Positions 27,236-36,721 of a stretch of DNA of 64,000 bases are shown piece by piece. The position numbers and the translations under genes were made by a program. The notes beneath the pieces are model-generated. The model ran no database searches. It was not told where the DNA came from and saw nothing but the letters and a program-made list of their open reading frames with translations. Numbering within the stretch: the first letter of the stretch is position 1; each line of letters begins with the position of its first letter. Source of the DNA: Corynebacterium massiliense DSM 45435. Lineage in GTDB: Bacteria; Actinomycetota; Actinomycetes; Mycobacteriales; Mycobacteriaceae. The stretch covers positions 1,302,001 to 1,366,000 of the forward strand of contig NZ_CP063189.1 in the NCBI RefSeq assembly GCF_028609805.1. Direction: 5' to 3'.

Positions 27236-28923
27236 GCTTCGCCGAGGATCGTCCGCACAGCCGCGCGGGCTGCCTGCGGATCATCGGCGTGAATGGCCGC
27301 GGCGGCCATGTCGCGGCATTGCTCCAGGGTGACATCGGCAAGCTGGGCTCCGACGCTGGCCACCGCCGACGATGCCGCGGACAGCGAGTTCACGCCAAGC
27401 CCCGTCAGAACGCAGGCAAGCAGCGGATCGGCTGCCGCCTCACCGCACACGCCCACCGCGATGGAGTTTTTCTGCCCCATCGTGCAGGTGTGCTCAATGA
27501 GGCGAAGAACGGCCGGCTGCCACGGATCAGTGAGATACGCCAGCTGCGGCGACAGGCGATCCGCGGCCATCGTGTACTGCGTGAGATCGTTCGTGCCGAT
27601 GGAGACGAAGTCCAAGTGCGGCATGATGGTATCCGCCATGAGCGCGGCGGCGGGGACCTCGATCATCGCGCCCGGGATGAGCCCCCGCTCGCGGCACAGG
27701 CCCGCGAACCACTTCGCCTCGCCCGCCGTTGCGACCATCGGCGCCATGACCCAGGTGGGCGCGTCTTCCCCACGCTCCGCCGCGGCCACCGCAATGGCAT
27801 CCAGCTGACGGGTGAGCAGCGACTCATTATTGCGGGCCACGCGCAGGCCGCGCACGCCAAGGGCAGGGTTTTCCTCCGCGTCGAGGGTGGCGTAGCTGAT
27901 CGGCTTGTCCGAGCCCGCGTCCAAGGTGCGCACGACTACCTTCTGATCGCCGAGCGCCTCGAAGACCTTGGCGTAGACCGCCGCCTGTTCCTCGACGGAC
28001 GGTTCTTCGCTCGCAGACAGGAACGACAGCTCGGTGCGGTACAGACCGATGCCTTCCGCCTGGGACTGCGCAGCAATCCGGGCGGCGTTGCCGTCCGCAA
28101 CATTCGCCAGGAGCTGCACGCGGTGCCCGTCCGCGGTGTGTGCAGGGCCTTCCCATCGCGCGATACGCTCGGCGCGTTCCTGGTACTCCGCAACGGCGGC
28201 CGCGGCCTGGTCCGGCTCCGCTGCACGGTCGACCGCCCCGGTAGAGCCGTCAACGAAGAGGCGCTCGCCGGTCGGGATCTCGCGCAGCACCGCGCCGGTG
28301 GCTACCACGCACGGGATACCCAGCTGGCGGGCGATGATGGCCGTGTGGCTTGTCGGGCCACCCAGCTCGGTGACCAAAGCCTTGATGTGCGCGGTATCGA
28401 GCGTTGCGGTATCCGCCGGCGCGAGATCGTCGGCGCACAAAACCGCTTCACCGGCGACGTACGGAAGGCCGGGTTCTTCCTCCCCACGCAACTCCGCGAT
28501 GGTTCTATCGCGCACGTCTTTTAAGTCCGTGGTGCGCTCGGCCATGACCCCGCCCGCGGCGTTAAACATGGTTACGAACTTCTCCGTGGCGGCCACAACG
28601 GCGTATTCGGCTGGGTGGCCGGATTTAATGTTGCGGCGCACTGCCTTGTGCCAGCCGCGATCTTTGACCATCTTCGCCGTGGCAGTCAGCACTTCCGCGG
28701 TGTTTCCGTCAACGGAATCCGCGCGCTCGCTTAAGCGCTGAGCCACCACTTCGGCGGCGGCAACGAAGCGTTCGAATTCTACGTCTTTTGCATCATCGGC
28801 AATCGTCTCGCCCGCCTGCGGCAGCTCGGGCCGGGGGCGCACCCACACCGCGTCGGCGTACGCAACACCGGCGACAACGCCCGTTCCTTTGATTAGTTCT
28901 GCCGCGTCCTTTTCTTCGCTCAT
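27232..28923 (-). CDS. ptsI: PTS enzyme I (phosphoenolpyruvate-protein phosphotransferase)
   Basis: A 563-residue cytosolic enzyme that takes phosphate from PEP and passes it to HPr. The phosphorylated His193 is in GGPTSHTAIIARQL. The PEP-binding barrel has the RTLDAGSDKP motif, MIEVPAAALMAD and SIGTNDLTQY, and the active-site Cys is in GVCGEAAADP. The ATG at 28923 is used; a GTG at 28932 is an equally possible start because AAGGG (28936-28940) is closer to it. It is divergent from fruK, sharing a 167-base promoter region. Confidence 0.95.
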   Translation of the reverse strand: MSEEKDAAELIKGTGVVAGVAYADAVWVRPRPELPQAGETIADDAKDVEFERFVAAAEVVAQRLSERADSVDGNTAEVLTATAKMVKDRGWHKAVRRNIKSGHPAEYAVVAATEKFVTMFNAAGGVMAERTTDLKDVRDRTIAELRGEEEPGLPYVAGEAVLCADDLAPADTATLDTAHIKALVTELGGPTSHTAIIARQLGIPCVVATGAVLREIPTGERLFVDGSTGAVDRAAEPDQAAAAVAEYQERAERIARWEGPAHTADGHRVQLLANVADGNAARIAAQSQAEGIGLYRTELSFLSASEEPSVEEQAAVYAKVFEALGDQKVVVRTLDAGSDKPISYATLDAEENPALGVRGLRVARNNESLLTRQLDAIAVAAAERGEDAPTWVMAPMVATAGEAKWFAGLCRERGLIPGAMIEVPAAALMADTIMPHLDFVSIGTNDLTQYTMAADRLSPQLAYLTDPWQPAVLRLIEHTCTMGQKNSIAVGVCGEAAADPLLACVLTGLGVNSLSAASSAVASVGAQLADVTLEQCRDMAAAAIHADDPQAARAAVRTILGEA

Positions 28924-29090
28924 ACTCAGCACTATCCCTTCGCTGGGCGCTCAATCGCCACCTCTAGCCGCCTTCCTGTGCCTAGGAACGGCGCGAAAAG
29001 TAGGTTGTTGAGCGCATGGATAACCACAAAGAATGCATCTAGATTAAAGGCCTTTGACAATTAGGCACAACCGGGAAACAATCGGGGCAA

Positions 29091-30092
29091 ATGCCTGGTT
29101 TAATTCTTACCCTCACGCCGAATCCCAGTATCGACGCGACCATCGCGCTCAACGAGCGCCTACTTCACGGTGCCGTCAATCGCGCCGCGCACGTGACGCA
29201 GGTGGCCGGTGGCAAGGGATTGAACGTGAGCCTCGCAGCGCAGCTCGCGGAGCATCCGACGGCGGCCATCGTGCCCGCGCGTGACGATGACCCGTTTATC
29301 CGCCTCGCCTCCCGCACCGGCATCGCCTGCCACCGGGTCCCCATCACCCCGCTGTGCCGCGTGAACACCACCGTCAACGAACCAGGTGGGAAGACGACGA
29401 AGCTCAACGGCCCCGGGCCCGCGTTGAGCGCGGAAGAAAAGCAGGCTATCGAAGACGAACTTGCACAGCGTGCCCCCGCGGCCGACTGGATCGTGCTCGG
29501 CGGCTCCCTGCCCGGCGGCGTGCCGGTCGACTGGTATTGCCGTCTGGTGCAGGTCGCACGCGCCGCCAATCCCACCGCCCAGATCGCGGTGGACACCTCG
29601 GAAGATCCGCTGTGTGAAATCGTGCGCGATCTGCCGGCGAGTGCTCCCGATTTGGTGAAGCCGAACGCGCACGAACTCGCGCAGATTCCGTCCGAATTCC
29701 GCACCGGTAGCTCCGCGAATGCCACGGGCGACGAGCTCGAGGCTCAGGCCGCGCAGGGCGATTGCTCCGGAATTATCAGCGCAGCCCGCGTCCTGACCGC
29801 CCGTGGGGTCGGTCGCCTCCTGGTCACCTTGGGCAGTGCCGGCGCGGTACTGGTGACTGACGATGCCGCGTGGTCCGCTACCCCGCCGCCCATCGATAAG
29901 GTGGCCTCCACCGTGGGGGCTGGCGATGTCACGCTGGCCGGGTTCATCCTGGCCGAAAGCGCCGGGGCTTCGCCCGCCGAGGCGCTCCGTCAGGCCGTTG
30001 CATACGGAAGCGCTGCGGTCACTCTCCCCGGTTCGGAGCTCCCCGCGCCCGGCGATGTCGATATCGCCGGCACGCAGGTGCGCGAGCTGTAA
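29091..30092 (+). CDS. fruK: 1-phosphofructokinase FruK (PfkB family)
   Basis: A 333-residue ribokinase-fold kinase that phosphorylates fructose 1-phosphate to fructose 1,6-bisphosphate. The N-terminus LILTLTPNPSIDATIAL and the PfkB motif with STVGAGDVTLAGF (catalytic Asp) are typical of FruK/LacC. In C. glutamicum the gene lies between fruR and ptsF; here neither is adjacent, and HPr follows. TTGACA at 29054-29059 and AACAAT at 29077-29082 place the RNA start near 29089-29091, so the transcript may be leaderless. Confidence 0.88.
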   Translation: MPGLILTLTPNPSIDATIALNERLLHGAVNRAAHVTQVAGGKGLNVSLAAQLAEHPTAAIVPARDDDPFIRLASRTGIACHRVPITPLCRVNTTVNEPGGKTTKLNGPGPALSAEEKQAIEDELAQRAPAADWIVLGGSLPGGVPVDWYCRLVQVARAANPTAQIAVDTSEDPLCEIVRDLPASAPDLVKPNAHELAQIPSEFRTGSSANATGDELEAQAAQGDCSGIISAARVLTARGVGRLLVTLGSAGAVLVTDDAAWSATPPPIDKVASTVGAGDVTLAGFILAESAGASPAEALRQAVAYGSAAVTLPGSELPAPGDVDIAGTQVREL

Positions 30093-30193
30093 AACCACGC
30101 CTGCCTCTCCCGGGCACAGCTGGGAAACAGAAGGCCGTACACTAGGGAGGCAGTTAAATCCGAACAGACCCTTTGTACGAAAGGAATGTGGTT

Positions 30194-30460
30194 ATGGCTT
30201 CGAAGACCGTCAAGGTTGGTTCCTCTGTGGGCCTGCACGCTCGCCCGGCTTCCATCATCGCCGACGCCGCCGCCGAGTACGATGATGACATTTTCCTTAA
30301 CCTGGTCGGCGAAGAAGACGACGACGAAACCGATGCGGCCTCCTCGCTGATGATCATGGCTCTGGGCGCCGAGCAGGGCGACGAGGTGACCGTCACCTCC
30401 GACAACGCCGAGGCCGTGGAGAAGATCGCCGGGCTTATCGAGCAGGATCTCGACGCGTAA
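30194..30460 (+). CDS. ptsH: Phosphocarrier protein HPr
   Basis: An 88-residue phosphocarrier between enzyme I and sugar-specific EII proteins. His15 in GLHARPAS is the phospho-site. The region around residues 50-56 (SSLMIM) aligns with the regulatory serine loop of Gram-positive HPr, although its surroundings are acidic (EEDDDET). The ATG at 30194 has AAAGGA about eight bases upstream; the frame is open to 30173 but that start lacks a site. A strong terminator follows, so the gene is the end of its transcript. Confidence 0.95.
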   Translation: MASKTVKVGSSVGLHARPASIIADAAAEYDDDIFLNLVGEEDDDETDAASSLMIMALGAEQGDEVTVTSDNAEAVEKIAGLIEQDLDA

Positions 30461-30467
30461 AATCCGC

Positions 30468-30504
30468 CAACCGCCCCGCGAGGTTTGCCTGCGCGGGGCG
30501 GTTG
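30468..30504. terminator. Bidirectional terminator between ptsH and uraA
   Basis: CAACCGCCCCGCG (30468-30480) and CGCGGGGCGGTTG (30492-30504) form a perfect 13-bp stem with an 11-base loop. It lies between the convergent ptsH and uracil permease genes and may serve both. Confidence 0.8.
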
Positions 30505-30530
30505 TCCTGTACGAAGGGCCGGGCAGCGAT

Positions 30531-31823
30531 CTACTTTGCTGCTTGGCCCTCTCCCATTGTGTTGTAGAGCCACGTCATCAGCGGGTAGAGCACAATGATG
30601 CCGACCGAACCCCACGCAATTCCTTCGAGCTCAATGCCGAAGACGGTGAGGGTGAGGTTGCCGATGCCCGCGATGAGCGCGACCGCGGCGCACGTCAGAT
30701 TGACCGGGTGGTTGAAGTTGACCTTCCCGTCCATCCAGATGCGCACGCCGAGCATGCCGATAAGGCCGTAGAGCACGATGGTCGCACCACCCAGCACGCC
30801 GGTGGGAATGGTGAAGATAAGCGCGCCAAACTTCGGAATGAAGGCGAGCACAATAGCGGTCAGCGCAGCCACCCAATACGCCGCGGTCGAGTACACGCGG
30901 GTCGCCGCCATCACGCCGATGTTTTCGGCATAGGTGGTCGTCGCGGAGCCACCGAAGCCGCCGGCAAGGGTGGTAGACAGGCCATCGGCAAGCAGGGCGT
31001 TGCCCGCCTCATCGTCGAGGTTGCGGCCGGTCATCTCGGAGACAGCCTTGACGTGCCCGATATTTTCGGCCACGAGGACGACGAGGACCGGCAGGGCCAC
31101 GGCGATAGCGGAGGCGTGGAACTCCGGCGCATGGAACTGCGGAAGGCCGATCCACGCCGCCTCCCGGATGGTCTCCCCCGCGTCCGGCGCGAGGTTCCCG
31201 GTCAGCGCGGCGAAAATCCAGCCGATCACCACCCCGATGAGGATGCCCAATCGGGAGACCATCCCGCGCCCGCCGATGGTAGCCAGCAAAATCCCGGCCA
31301 AGGTGACGGTCGCGACAAGTGGCTGCGACTTGAAGTTCTCAGTGGCGCTGGGCGCTAGGTTCAGCCCGATGAGGGCGACGATTGCGCCGGTCACCGCCGG
31401 CGGCATCACGGCGTCGATAACGCGCCGGCCCGCGGCCTTTACCACCAAGCCCAACAGCGCGAGCGCCACGCCGGTCACCAGCACGGATCCCGCCTGGGCG
31501 CCGATGCCGTACTGCTGGCTGGCGGTCAACGGCGCGATGAACGCGAAGGAAGACCCCAGGTAAGACGGCAGCTTGTTGCGCGTAATGAGCAGGAAGAGCA
31601 TCGTGCCCACGCCGGAAAACAACAGCGTGGTGTTGACGGGAAAACCGGTCAGCGTGGGGACGAGCAGCGTCGCGCCGAACATGGCGACCACGTGCTGCAT
31701 GCCGATACCGATTGTGCGTGGCCACGACAAACGCTCCTCCGGCGCAACGACCGCGCCCGGGGAAATATCTCGTCCGTTGCCGTGGAGGGACCAACCAAGA
31801 GTTCGCGATTTCGTGTTACTCAC
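30531..31823 (-). CDS. uraA: Uracil/xanthine permease (NCS2 family, UraA/PyrP)
   Basis: A 430-residue inner-membrane nucleobase:proton symporter with about 14 membrane segments. Family landmarks are the early LVPTLTGFPVNTTLLFSGVGTMLF, and the ENIGHVKAVSEMTGRNLD and GFGGSATTTYAENIGV motifs of the substrate site. Length is normal. It lies downstream of hflX on the same strand, the order found in other corynebacteria. Uracil is the most likely substrate. Confidence 0.9.
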   Translation of the reverse strand: MSNTKSRTLGWSLHGNGRDISPGAVVAPEERLSWPRTIGIGMQHVVAMFGATLLVPTLTGFPVNTTLLFSGVGTMLFLLITRNKLPSYLGSSFAFIAPLTASQQYGIGAQAGSVLVTGVALALLGLVVKAAGRRVIDAVMPPAVTGAIVALIGLNLAPSATENFKSQPLVATVTLAGILLATIGGRGMVSRLGILIGVVIGWIFAALTGNLAPDAGETIREAAWIGLPQFHAPEFHASAIAVALPVLVVLVAENIGHVKAVSEMTGRNLDDEAGNALLADGLSTTLAGGFGGSATTTYAENIGVMAATRVYSTAAYWVAALTAIVLAFIPKFGALIFTIPTGVLGGATIVLYGLIGMLGVRIWMDGKVNFNHPVNLTCAAVALIAGIGNLTLTVFGIELEGIAWGSVGIIVLYPLMTWLYNTMGEGQAAK

Positions 31824-31930
31824 GAACCTTTACTATAACGCCCACGGCCCCGGACTCCCGATTCGATCGTGACGGGACGGGCGGGCAGTAAGCGGCCGTC
31901 ACGCTGGCAGAGCGCCTTAGGGAGCGGCTT

Positions 31931-33436
31931 TTAGTCGGCGACGGAAAATTCCGCCAATTCGCGCGCTACCAGCGACGGCACCCGGGCATCTAGGTACGTG
32001 CCGTCGGTGCGGTACTCCTCCGCCAGCACCGTCCCGTGAGTATGGACGCGGGAGACCGCGTCACCCCGGGTGTATGGGATGAGGAGGTGAACGTGCTCGT
32101 CTAAGGAATTGAGGAAGTACTCGATCCGGCTCGACAGCTCATCAATGGCCTCCCCCGTTTTCGCCGAGACGAACACCGCGTTGTCGCTGCCCAAAGCATG
32201 GCGCAGTTCGGCGATGACGAGATCGTCCGCCTGGTCGAGCTTATTGATCACCAAAATCTCCGGCGGGACGTTTGCGCCGTTTTCTTCAGCGATGTCCGAG
32301 ATGACCTTGTTTACCGCCTTGATCTGCTTGAGCGGGAACGGGTCGGAGCCATCCACCACATGCAGGACGAGATCGGCGCCGAGGACCTCTTCGAGCGTCG
32401 ACTTAAAAGCCTCGACCAGCTGGGTGGGAAGATGTCGTACGAACCCGACCGTGTCCGTGAAGACGACCTCGCGGCCGTCGGACAACGCCGCGCGTCGCGT
32501 CGTCGGGTCCAGGGTGGCAAACAGCGCGTCCTCAACGAGCACGCCGGCGTCAGTGATCGCGTTGAGCAGCGAGGATTTGCCCGCATTCGTGTAGCCCGCG
32601 ATAGCGATCTGGGGCGTGACAGAGTTCTGGCGGCGGGAACGCTTGACCTCACGGGCCGTTTTCATCCCGCGCAGCTGCGCGCGCAGGCGTGCCATTTCGG
32701 AGCGGATGTGGCGGCGGTCGGACTCGATCTTCGTCTCACCCGGGCCACGCAGGCCCACGCCGCCGTTCGAGCCGGCACGGCCGCCGGCCTGACGCGACAG
32801 CGTGTCACCCCAACCGCGCGTGTGGGTATAGAGGTATTCCAGCTGCGCGAGGCTCACCTGCGCCTTGCCCTCCTTGGACTTCGCGTGCTGGGCGAAGATA
32901 TCCAAAATGAGCATTGTGCGGTCGATGACCTTGATGTTCAGCGCCCGCTCCAGCGCGGTGAGCTGGCCGGGGTTGAGCTCGCCGTCGCAGACGACCGTAT
33001 CCGCACCGGTGGCGGCGACGATCGTGCGCAGCTCGTCGACCTTGCCGGAGCCGATGTACGTGCCTGGGTCTGGCCGATCGCGCTTTTGGTAAATCATCTC
33101 CACCACATCGGCACCAGCGGTCTCCGCCAGCGCGGCGAGCTCCGCCATCGCCGCTTCGATTTCCGCGGCGGTGCCTTCGGTCCACACGCCGACCAAGACG
33201 ATCTGCTCGAGGCGCAGCTTGCGGTACTCCACCTCGTACACGTCCGTGGTGTCTTGGGCGCGCATCGTGGTGTTGACGCGCCGGAAGGAGTCGCGCTCTT
33301 CCAGGTCGAGCTCACCGCGCGTGGGCGCGGACGTCAGATCCGCGTCAGTCGGTTCCGGCTGCGGTTCGTTGTGGCGAAACGCCTCCGCCAAAAGCTTGTC
33401 GCGCGCTGCGGCGTCGGTATCAAAATCTTTGGCCAT
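31931..33436 (-). CDS. hflX: GTPase HflX
   Basis: A 501-residue ribosome-associated GTPase that splits stalled or hibernating ribosomes. The N-terminal HflX domain (about 60-270) contains DRPDPGTYIGSGK and ends with LRGPGETKIESDRRHI. The G domain has Walker A GYTNAGKSS (281-289), switch II DTVGF and NKLD. The ATG at 33436 is chosen as the start of homology; the frame continues upstream without a stop, but that part has unrelated composition and overlaps the gene on the other strand. The adjacent divergent gene starts at 33545. Confidence 0.94.
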   Translation of the reverse strand: MAKDFDTDAAARDKLLAEAFRHNEPQPEPTDADLTSAPTRGELDLEERDSFRRVNTTMRAQDTTDVYEVEYRKLRLEQIVLVGVWTEGTAAEIEAAMAELAALAETAGADVVEMIYQKRDRPDPGTYIGSGKVDELRTIVAATGADTVVCDGELNPGQLTALERALNIKVIDRTMLILDIFAQHAKSKEGKAQVSLAQLEYLYTHTRGWGDTLSRQAGGRAGSNGGVGLRGPGETKIESDRRHIRSEMARLRAQLRGMKTAREVKRSRRQNSVTPQIAIAGYTNAGKSSLLNAITDAGVLVEDALFATLDPTTRRAALSDGREVVFTDTVGFVRHLPTQLVEAFKSTLEEVLGADLVLHVVDGSDPFPLKQIKAVNKVISDIAEENGANVPPEILVINKLDQADDLVIAELRHALGSDNAVFVSAKTGEAIDELSSRIEYFLNSLDEHVHLLIPYTRGDAVSRVHTHGTVLAEEYRTDGTYLDARVPSLVARELAEFSVAD

Positions 33437-33544
33437 ATTGCGCCTTATTCTTCCACGCCGCCACGGCGGATCCCAATTGTTTTTCAGGTATGGCCTTTGG
33501 TAACAATTCGGCACACCCGGCAGCAGGTTATAGGATTGTGGGCC

Positions 33545-34327
33545 ATGACCACCTCTTCGACGGGCAGCGAATCCAACGTTCGCGAAAATCAGGAACTTGC
33601 CGCCCTGGGTATGGCCTTCCCACGCTGGCAAGACGCGGTGGAAGCCGCCATCGGCACGCAACGCTTGGCAGTCACCGGCGAGGTACGCGGCGGCCAACTG
33701 ATTCAGTACAGCGACCCGTCCGGCGCGCAGCTGAACATCCTGGCCGTCGAGCCCTACGCGACGTTTGTCGGCTTTGCCGCCCAAACATCCGCCTTCGGCC
33801 ACGTCACGATGCTCAACGATGTCCTCGCGCTCATCGACATCGTCGACCCCTACGGCGAGACGGTCACCTCCGCCACCGCCAACCTGGCGCAGGGCCCGCT
33901 CCTTGTCGATGAAGACACGCAGCAGTGGCAGCAGGTGGGGCTTACCGCGCTTGGACTCGAGGTTGCGGAGGCCGACCCCAACACCGCAGAGAGCGAGCCT
34001 GACCTCTTCCGTTCCGCCGGCGCGGAGATCGTCGCGGCAGGATCCGGCGCGCAGACGCCAACGCCGGCCGTGGAATTTTCCGGCCGCGTCATGGAGGCCG
34101 AGTGGCAGGACAATGCCCTGACTGGCCAGCGTTTCATGCACGTTATGGTGGACGGCAAGGTTCCTTTCGACCTGTGCCTGCCGGAGTCTTTCGGTGCCCT
34201 GCCGGCACAGGGCACCGTATTGACTGGGCGCGCCCTGCTGACCGCCTCCATCGTCGCCCCTGGCGGCGGTTGCGGAAGCGGCGGCGGTGGTTGCGGCTGC
34301 GGAAGCTGTGGCTGCGGCGGGCACTAG
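33545..34327 (+). CDS. Unknown protein with a Cys/Gly-rich C-terminal tail
   Basis: A 260-residue acidic protein of unknown function. The first 230 residues look globular, with no signal peptide or membrane segment. The last 22 residues consist almost only of Gly and Cys (six cysteines, in patterns such as CGCGSCGCGGH), ending in His. A TAGGAT hexamer at 33531-33536 lies eight bases before the ATG, so the gene is probably leaderless. It is divergent from hflX and precedes a membrane protein and dapF, as in C. glutamicum. The tail suggests metal or cluster binding, but this is inference. Confidence 0.75.
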   Translation: MTTSSTGSESNVRENQELAALGMAFPRWQDAVEAAIGTQRLAVTGEVRGGQLIQYSDPSGAQLNILAVEPYATFVGFAAQTSAFGHVTMLNDVLALIDIVDPYGETVTSATANLAQGPLLVDEDTQQWQQVGLTALGLEVAEADPNTAESEPDLFRSAGAEIVAAGSGAQTPTPAVEFSGRVMEAEWQDNALTGQRFMHVMVDGKVPFDLCLPESFGALPAQGTVLTGRALLTASIVAPGGGCGSGGGGCGCGSCGCGGH

Positions 34328-34407
34328 CTATCCCACCGCTCGAATCCTGACACGGCCCCACACCCACACCACACAGACCATCAGACCGGCGCACGAGGAG
34401 GTTAGCA

Positions 34408-34935
34408 ATGCCCCGCCCATGGCCCGATTCGGCCCGCGGCCGTCTCACGCTCGGCATCGCTTTCGTGTGCGTGGCTGCCGTCGTATTGATCTGGCTGCTC
34501 AAGCTGCCCGGCTTCCTGCTCGCCACCGCGCTGACCGTCGCCATCTTGTCGATGGTCCGCTCCCGCCCGAACGCCTCCGAGCACACCGCGCTGCGCTCCT
34601 CGATCCAACTGTCGGCCGAAGACATTTCGGACGTGCTCAACGAGTACAAGCACTTCCTCACCTCGTCCGATGCCGAGGCGCTGGCGGATCGCACCCTGAA
34701 CCGCCCGGCTCTTGCGGACAAGGATTGCACCCACCCCGACATCAGCGGGTTTTTCTACCAGTGTTCGGCCGCGCAGCGCTTTTTGAACCGGCTCGACGCG
34801 CGCCTGGCCAAAGATCTTGAGACCGCGGAGCTGGAAAATCTGCTGGCGGTGACCGACCAGCGCGCCAGCAAGCTAACGGACGCGTGGATCCTGGCGCGCC
34901 GCGCGGCCTACCAGCTAGGAAGCGACTACTCCTAG
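34408..34935 (+). CDS. Small membrane protein of unknown function
   Basis: A 175-residue protein with two closely spaced hydrophobic segments near the N-terminus (about residues 13-45, [25 protein letters not shown]) and a helical cytosolic C-terminal part ([18 protein letters not shown] onward). No known catalytic motif is seen. GAGGAGG-like sequence precedes the ATG. The last 21 bases overlap the 3' end of the convergent dapF gene. The position beside dapF is conserved in corynebacteria. Confidence 0.75.
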   Translation: MPRPWPDSARGRLTLGIAFVCVAAVVLIWLLKLPGFLLATALTVAILSMVRSRPNASEHTALRSSIQLSAEDISDVLNEYKHFLTSSDAEALADRTLNRPALADKDCTHPDISGFFYQCSAAQRFLNRLDARLAKDLETAELENLLAVTDQRASKLTDAWILARRAAYQLGSDYS

Positions 34936-35778
34936 CGTCTTCCCAGTCGCCACGATTGCGGAAGGTCCCGTCAACCGCGAGCCGTCCTCGAGAATCTCCA
35001 CGGCAACCTCGCCGCCGGGGACGGTGACGCGGACTTCACCGGTGCCCTGTTCTGCATCGGCAAGCGCGGCCGCGGCCGCCGCGATGGTCCCGGTGCCGCA
35101 CGACATGGTCTCGCCCGACCCGCGCTCGTACACGCGCATCGACACCGCGCCGTCGCGCAGCGGGGTGACAATCTCCACGTTCACGCCGGTGGGGAAAAAG
35201 TCCGCGTCGAATTCGGGCTGGACCAACTCCCAGCTGTCGAGCTCATCCGGCGTAAGGCCCGGGATGACCGCCGCGAGGTGCGGGTTTCCCACGTCCACGC
35301 CGAGACCCGCGAATGCCCGGCCGGCCATACGTGCCTGGGAGATGCCGAGCATTTTTGGCTCCCCCATTTCCACGGTGACCTGTGCGCGGGCGTCGTCGAA
35401 CTCGCTAACAGTGACCTTACGGGCACCGGCGCGCGTGCCGATGACGAACGTGTCGGCTTCTTCCAGCCCGCGGGAGCGCACCCAGTGGGCGAAGACGCGC
35501 GCGCCATTGCCGCACATCTCCGCAAGCGAACCGTCCGCGTTGCGGTAATCCATAAACCACGTGTCGCGCTCGATGCCCGCGCCGAGGCCAGCGGCGTCTA
35601 ACTCACCGGCATCAACCAGCGCGCCGGTGCGCGCAACGCGCAGCACACCGTCGCCGCCGATGCCGCCGCGCCGGTCGCACAGAGTGGAGACGACCTCGGC
35701 GGTCAGATCCAGCTGCGCGTTCTCATCGGGGATGATGACGAAGTCGTTGTGGGTTCCGTGCCCTTTCGCAAAATCCAT
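34915..35778 (-). CDS. dapF: Diaminopimelate epimerase DapF
   Basis: A 287-residue PLP-independent epimerase that converts LL- to meso-diaminopimelate for lysine and peptidoglycan. The two catalytic cysteines are Cys89 in EMCGNGAR and Cys227 in MSCGTGT. The N-terminus [15 protein letters not shown] is canonical, which fixes the start at 35778, although the frame stays open upstream into the neighbouring miaA sequence. miaA ends 11 bases upstream on the same strand. Confidence 0.96.
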   Translation of the reverse strand: MDFAKGHGTHNDFVIIPDENAQLDLTAEVVSTLCDRRGGIGGDGVLRVARTGALVDAGELDAAGLGAGIERDTWFMDYRNADGSLAEMCGNGARVFAHWVRSRGLEEADTFVIGTRAGARKVTVSEFDDARAQVTVEMGEPKMLGISQARMAGRAFAGLGVDVGNPHLAAVIPGLTPDELDSWELVQPEFDADFFPTGVNVEIVTPLRDGAVSMRVYERGSGETMSCGTGTIAAAAAALADAEQGTGEVRVTVPGGEVAVEILEDGSRLTGPSAIVATGKTLGVVAS

Positions 35779-35788
35779 GGTCGCTATC

Positions 35789-36721
35789 TTAGGTGTTCCA
35801 CCCGACACGCCGGAGCACCTCGAGCGCCTCCGGCAGCGGCCCGTGCTCGCTCGCCGCGTCCAGCCAGTGGATGCGCTTGTCCCTGCGGAACCAGGAACGC
35901 TGGCGGCGCACGTAGCGCCGAGTGCCGATGATGGTCTGTTCCACAGCCTCGGCCTCGCTGAGCTCACCCGCCAGAAGCTGCAGCGTTTGGGCGTAGCCGA
36001 TGGCACGTCCGGCCGTGGAATCTGCGCGCAGGCCCGCACGCTGAAGGCGCGCGGTCTCCTCCACCAGTCCGGCGTTGAACATCAAGTGCGTGCGCTTCTC
36101 GATGCGCGGGTGGATCCAGCCCGGCTCCGTCTGGAGGCCGAGGAGCACAGTCCCCCACCGCGGGGCGGCATTTTTGGGCGGTTGACTGGCCTGAAACGGC
36201 TTCCCGGTGAGCTCGATGACCTCGAGGGCGCGCACGGTCCGGCGCGGGTCGTTGTCCTCGATAACCGCCGCGGCCCGCGGGTCCACCTCGGCGAGCTGCG
36301 CGTGCAGGGCCTGCGGGCCTATCTCGTCTTGCAGGCGCGCGTACTTGGCGCGCACCGCGGGGTCGGTGGGTGGGAACTGCCAGTCATCGACAAGCGCCTG
36401 CACGTACATCATGGACCCGCCGACCAGGATCGGGGTCTTGCCGCGGCGGCGGATGTCGTCCACGTCGGCGACCGCATCGCGCTGGTAACGCGCGACCGAG
36501 GCGGTGTCGGTCACGTCCCACACGTCGAGCTGGTGGTGCGGGATCCCCTCCCTCTCGTCGGGGGTGAGTTTGGCCGTGCCGATGTCCATACCGCGGTAGA
36601 GCTGCATGGAATCGACGTTGACCACTTCTCCGTCGAAACGGTGCGCCAGCTCCAAGCCGAGCGCGGACTTGCCGGACGCAGTGGGCCCGACCACCGCAAT
36701 CGGGGTAGGTGCCTCGTGCAT
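35789..36721 (-). CDS. miaA: tRNA dimethylallyltransferase MiaA
   Basis: A 310-residue enzyme adding a dimethylallyl group to A37 of tRNAs reading U-starting codons; MiaB, encoded further along, methylthiolates the product. The P-loop GPTASGKS lies at residues 12-19, and [16 protein letters not shown] follows. A second conserved block, [20 protein letters not shown], is near the C-terminus. The ATG overlaps the stop of the upstream gene by one base (TAATG), indicating translational coupling. Confidence 0.95.
   Translation of the reverse strand: MHEAPTPIAVVGPTASGKSALGLELAHRFDGEVVNVDSMQLYRGMDIGTAKLTPDEREGIPHHQLDVWDVTDTASVARYQRDAVADVDDIRRRGKTPILVGGSMMYVQALVDDWQFPPTDPAVRAKYARLQDEIGPQALHAQLAEVDPRAAAVIEDNDPRRTVRALEVIELTGKPFQASQPPKNAAPRWGTVLLGLQTEPGWIHPRIEKRTHLMFNAGLVEETARLQRAGLRADSTAGRAIGYAQTLQLLAGELSEAEAVEQTIIGTRRYVRRQRSWFRRDKRIHWLDAASEHGPLPEALEVLRRVGWNT

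Noticed and set aside
31931..34324. A 797-residue protein extending HflX upstream
   Set aside because: The extra part has no HflX homology, contains the shadow of the gene at 33545-34327, and HflX begins naturally at 33436.
34915..36039. Longer DapF starting at 36039
   Set aside because: The canonical DapF N-terminus is at 35778; the upstream part is antisense-type composition inside miaA.
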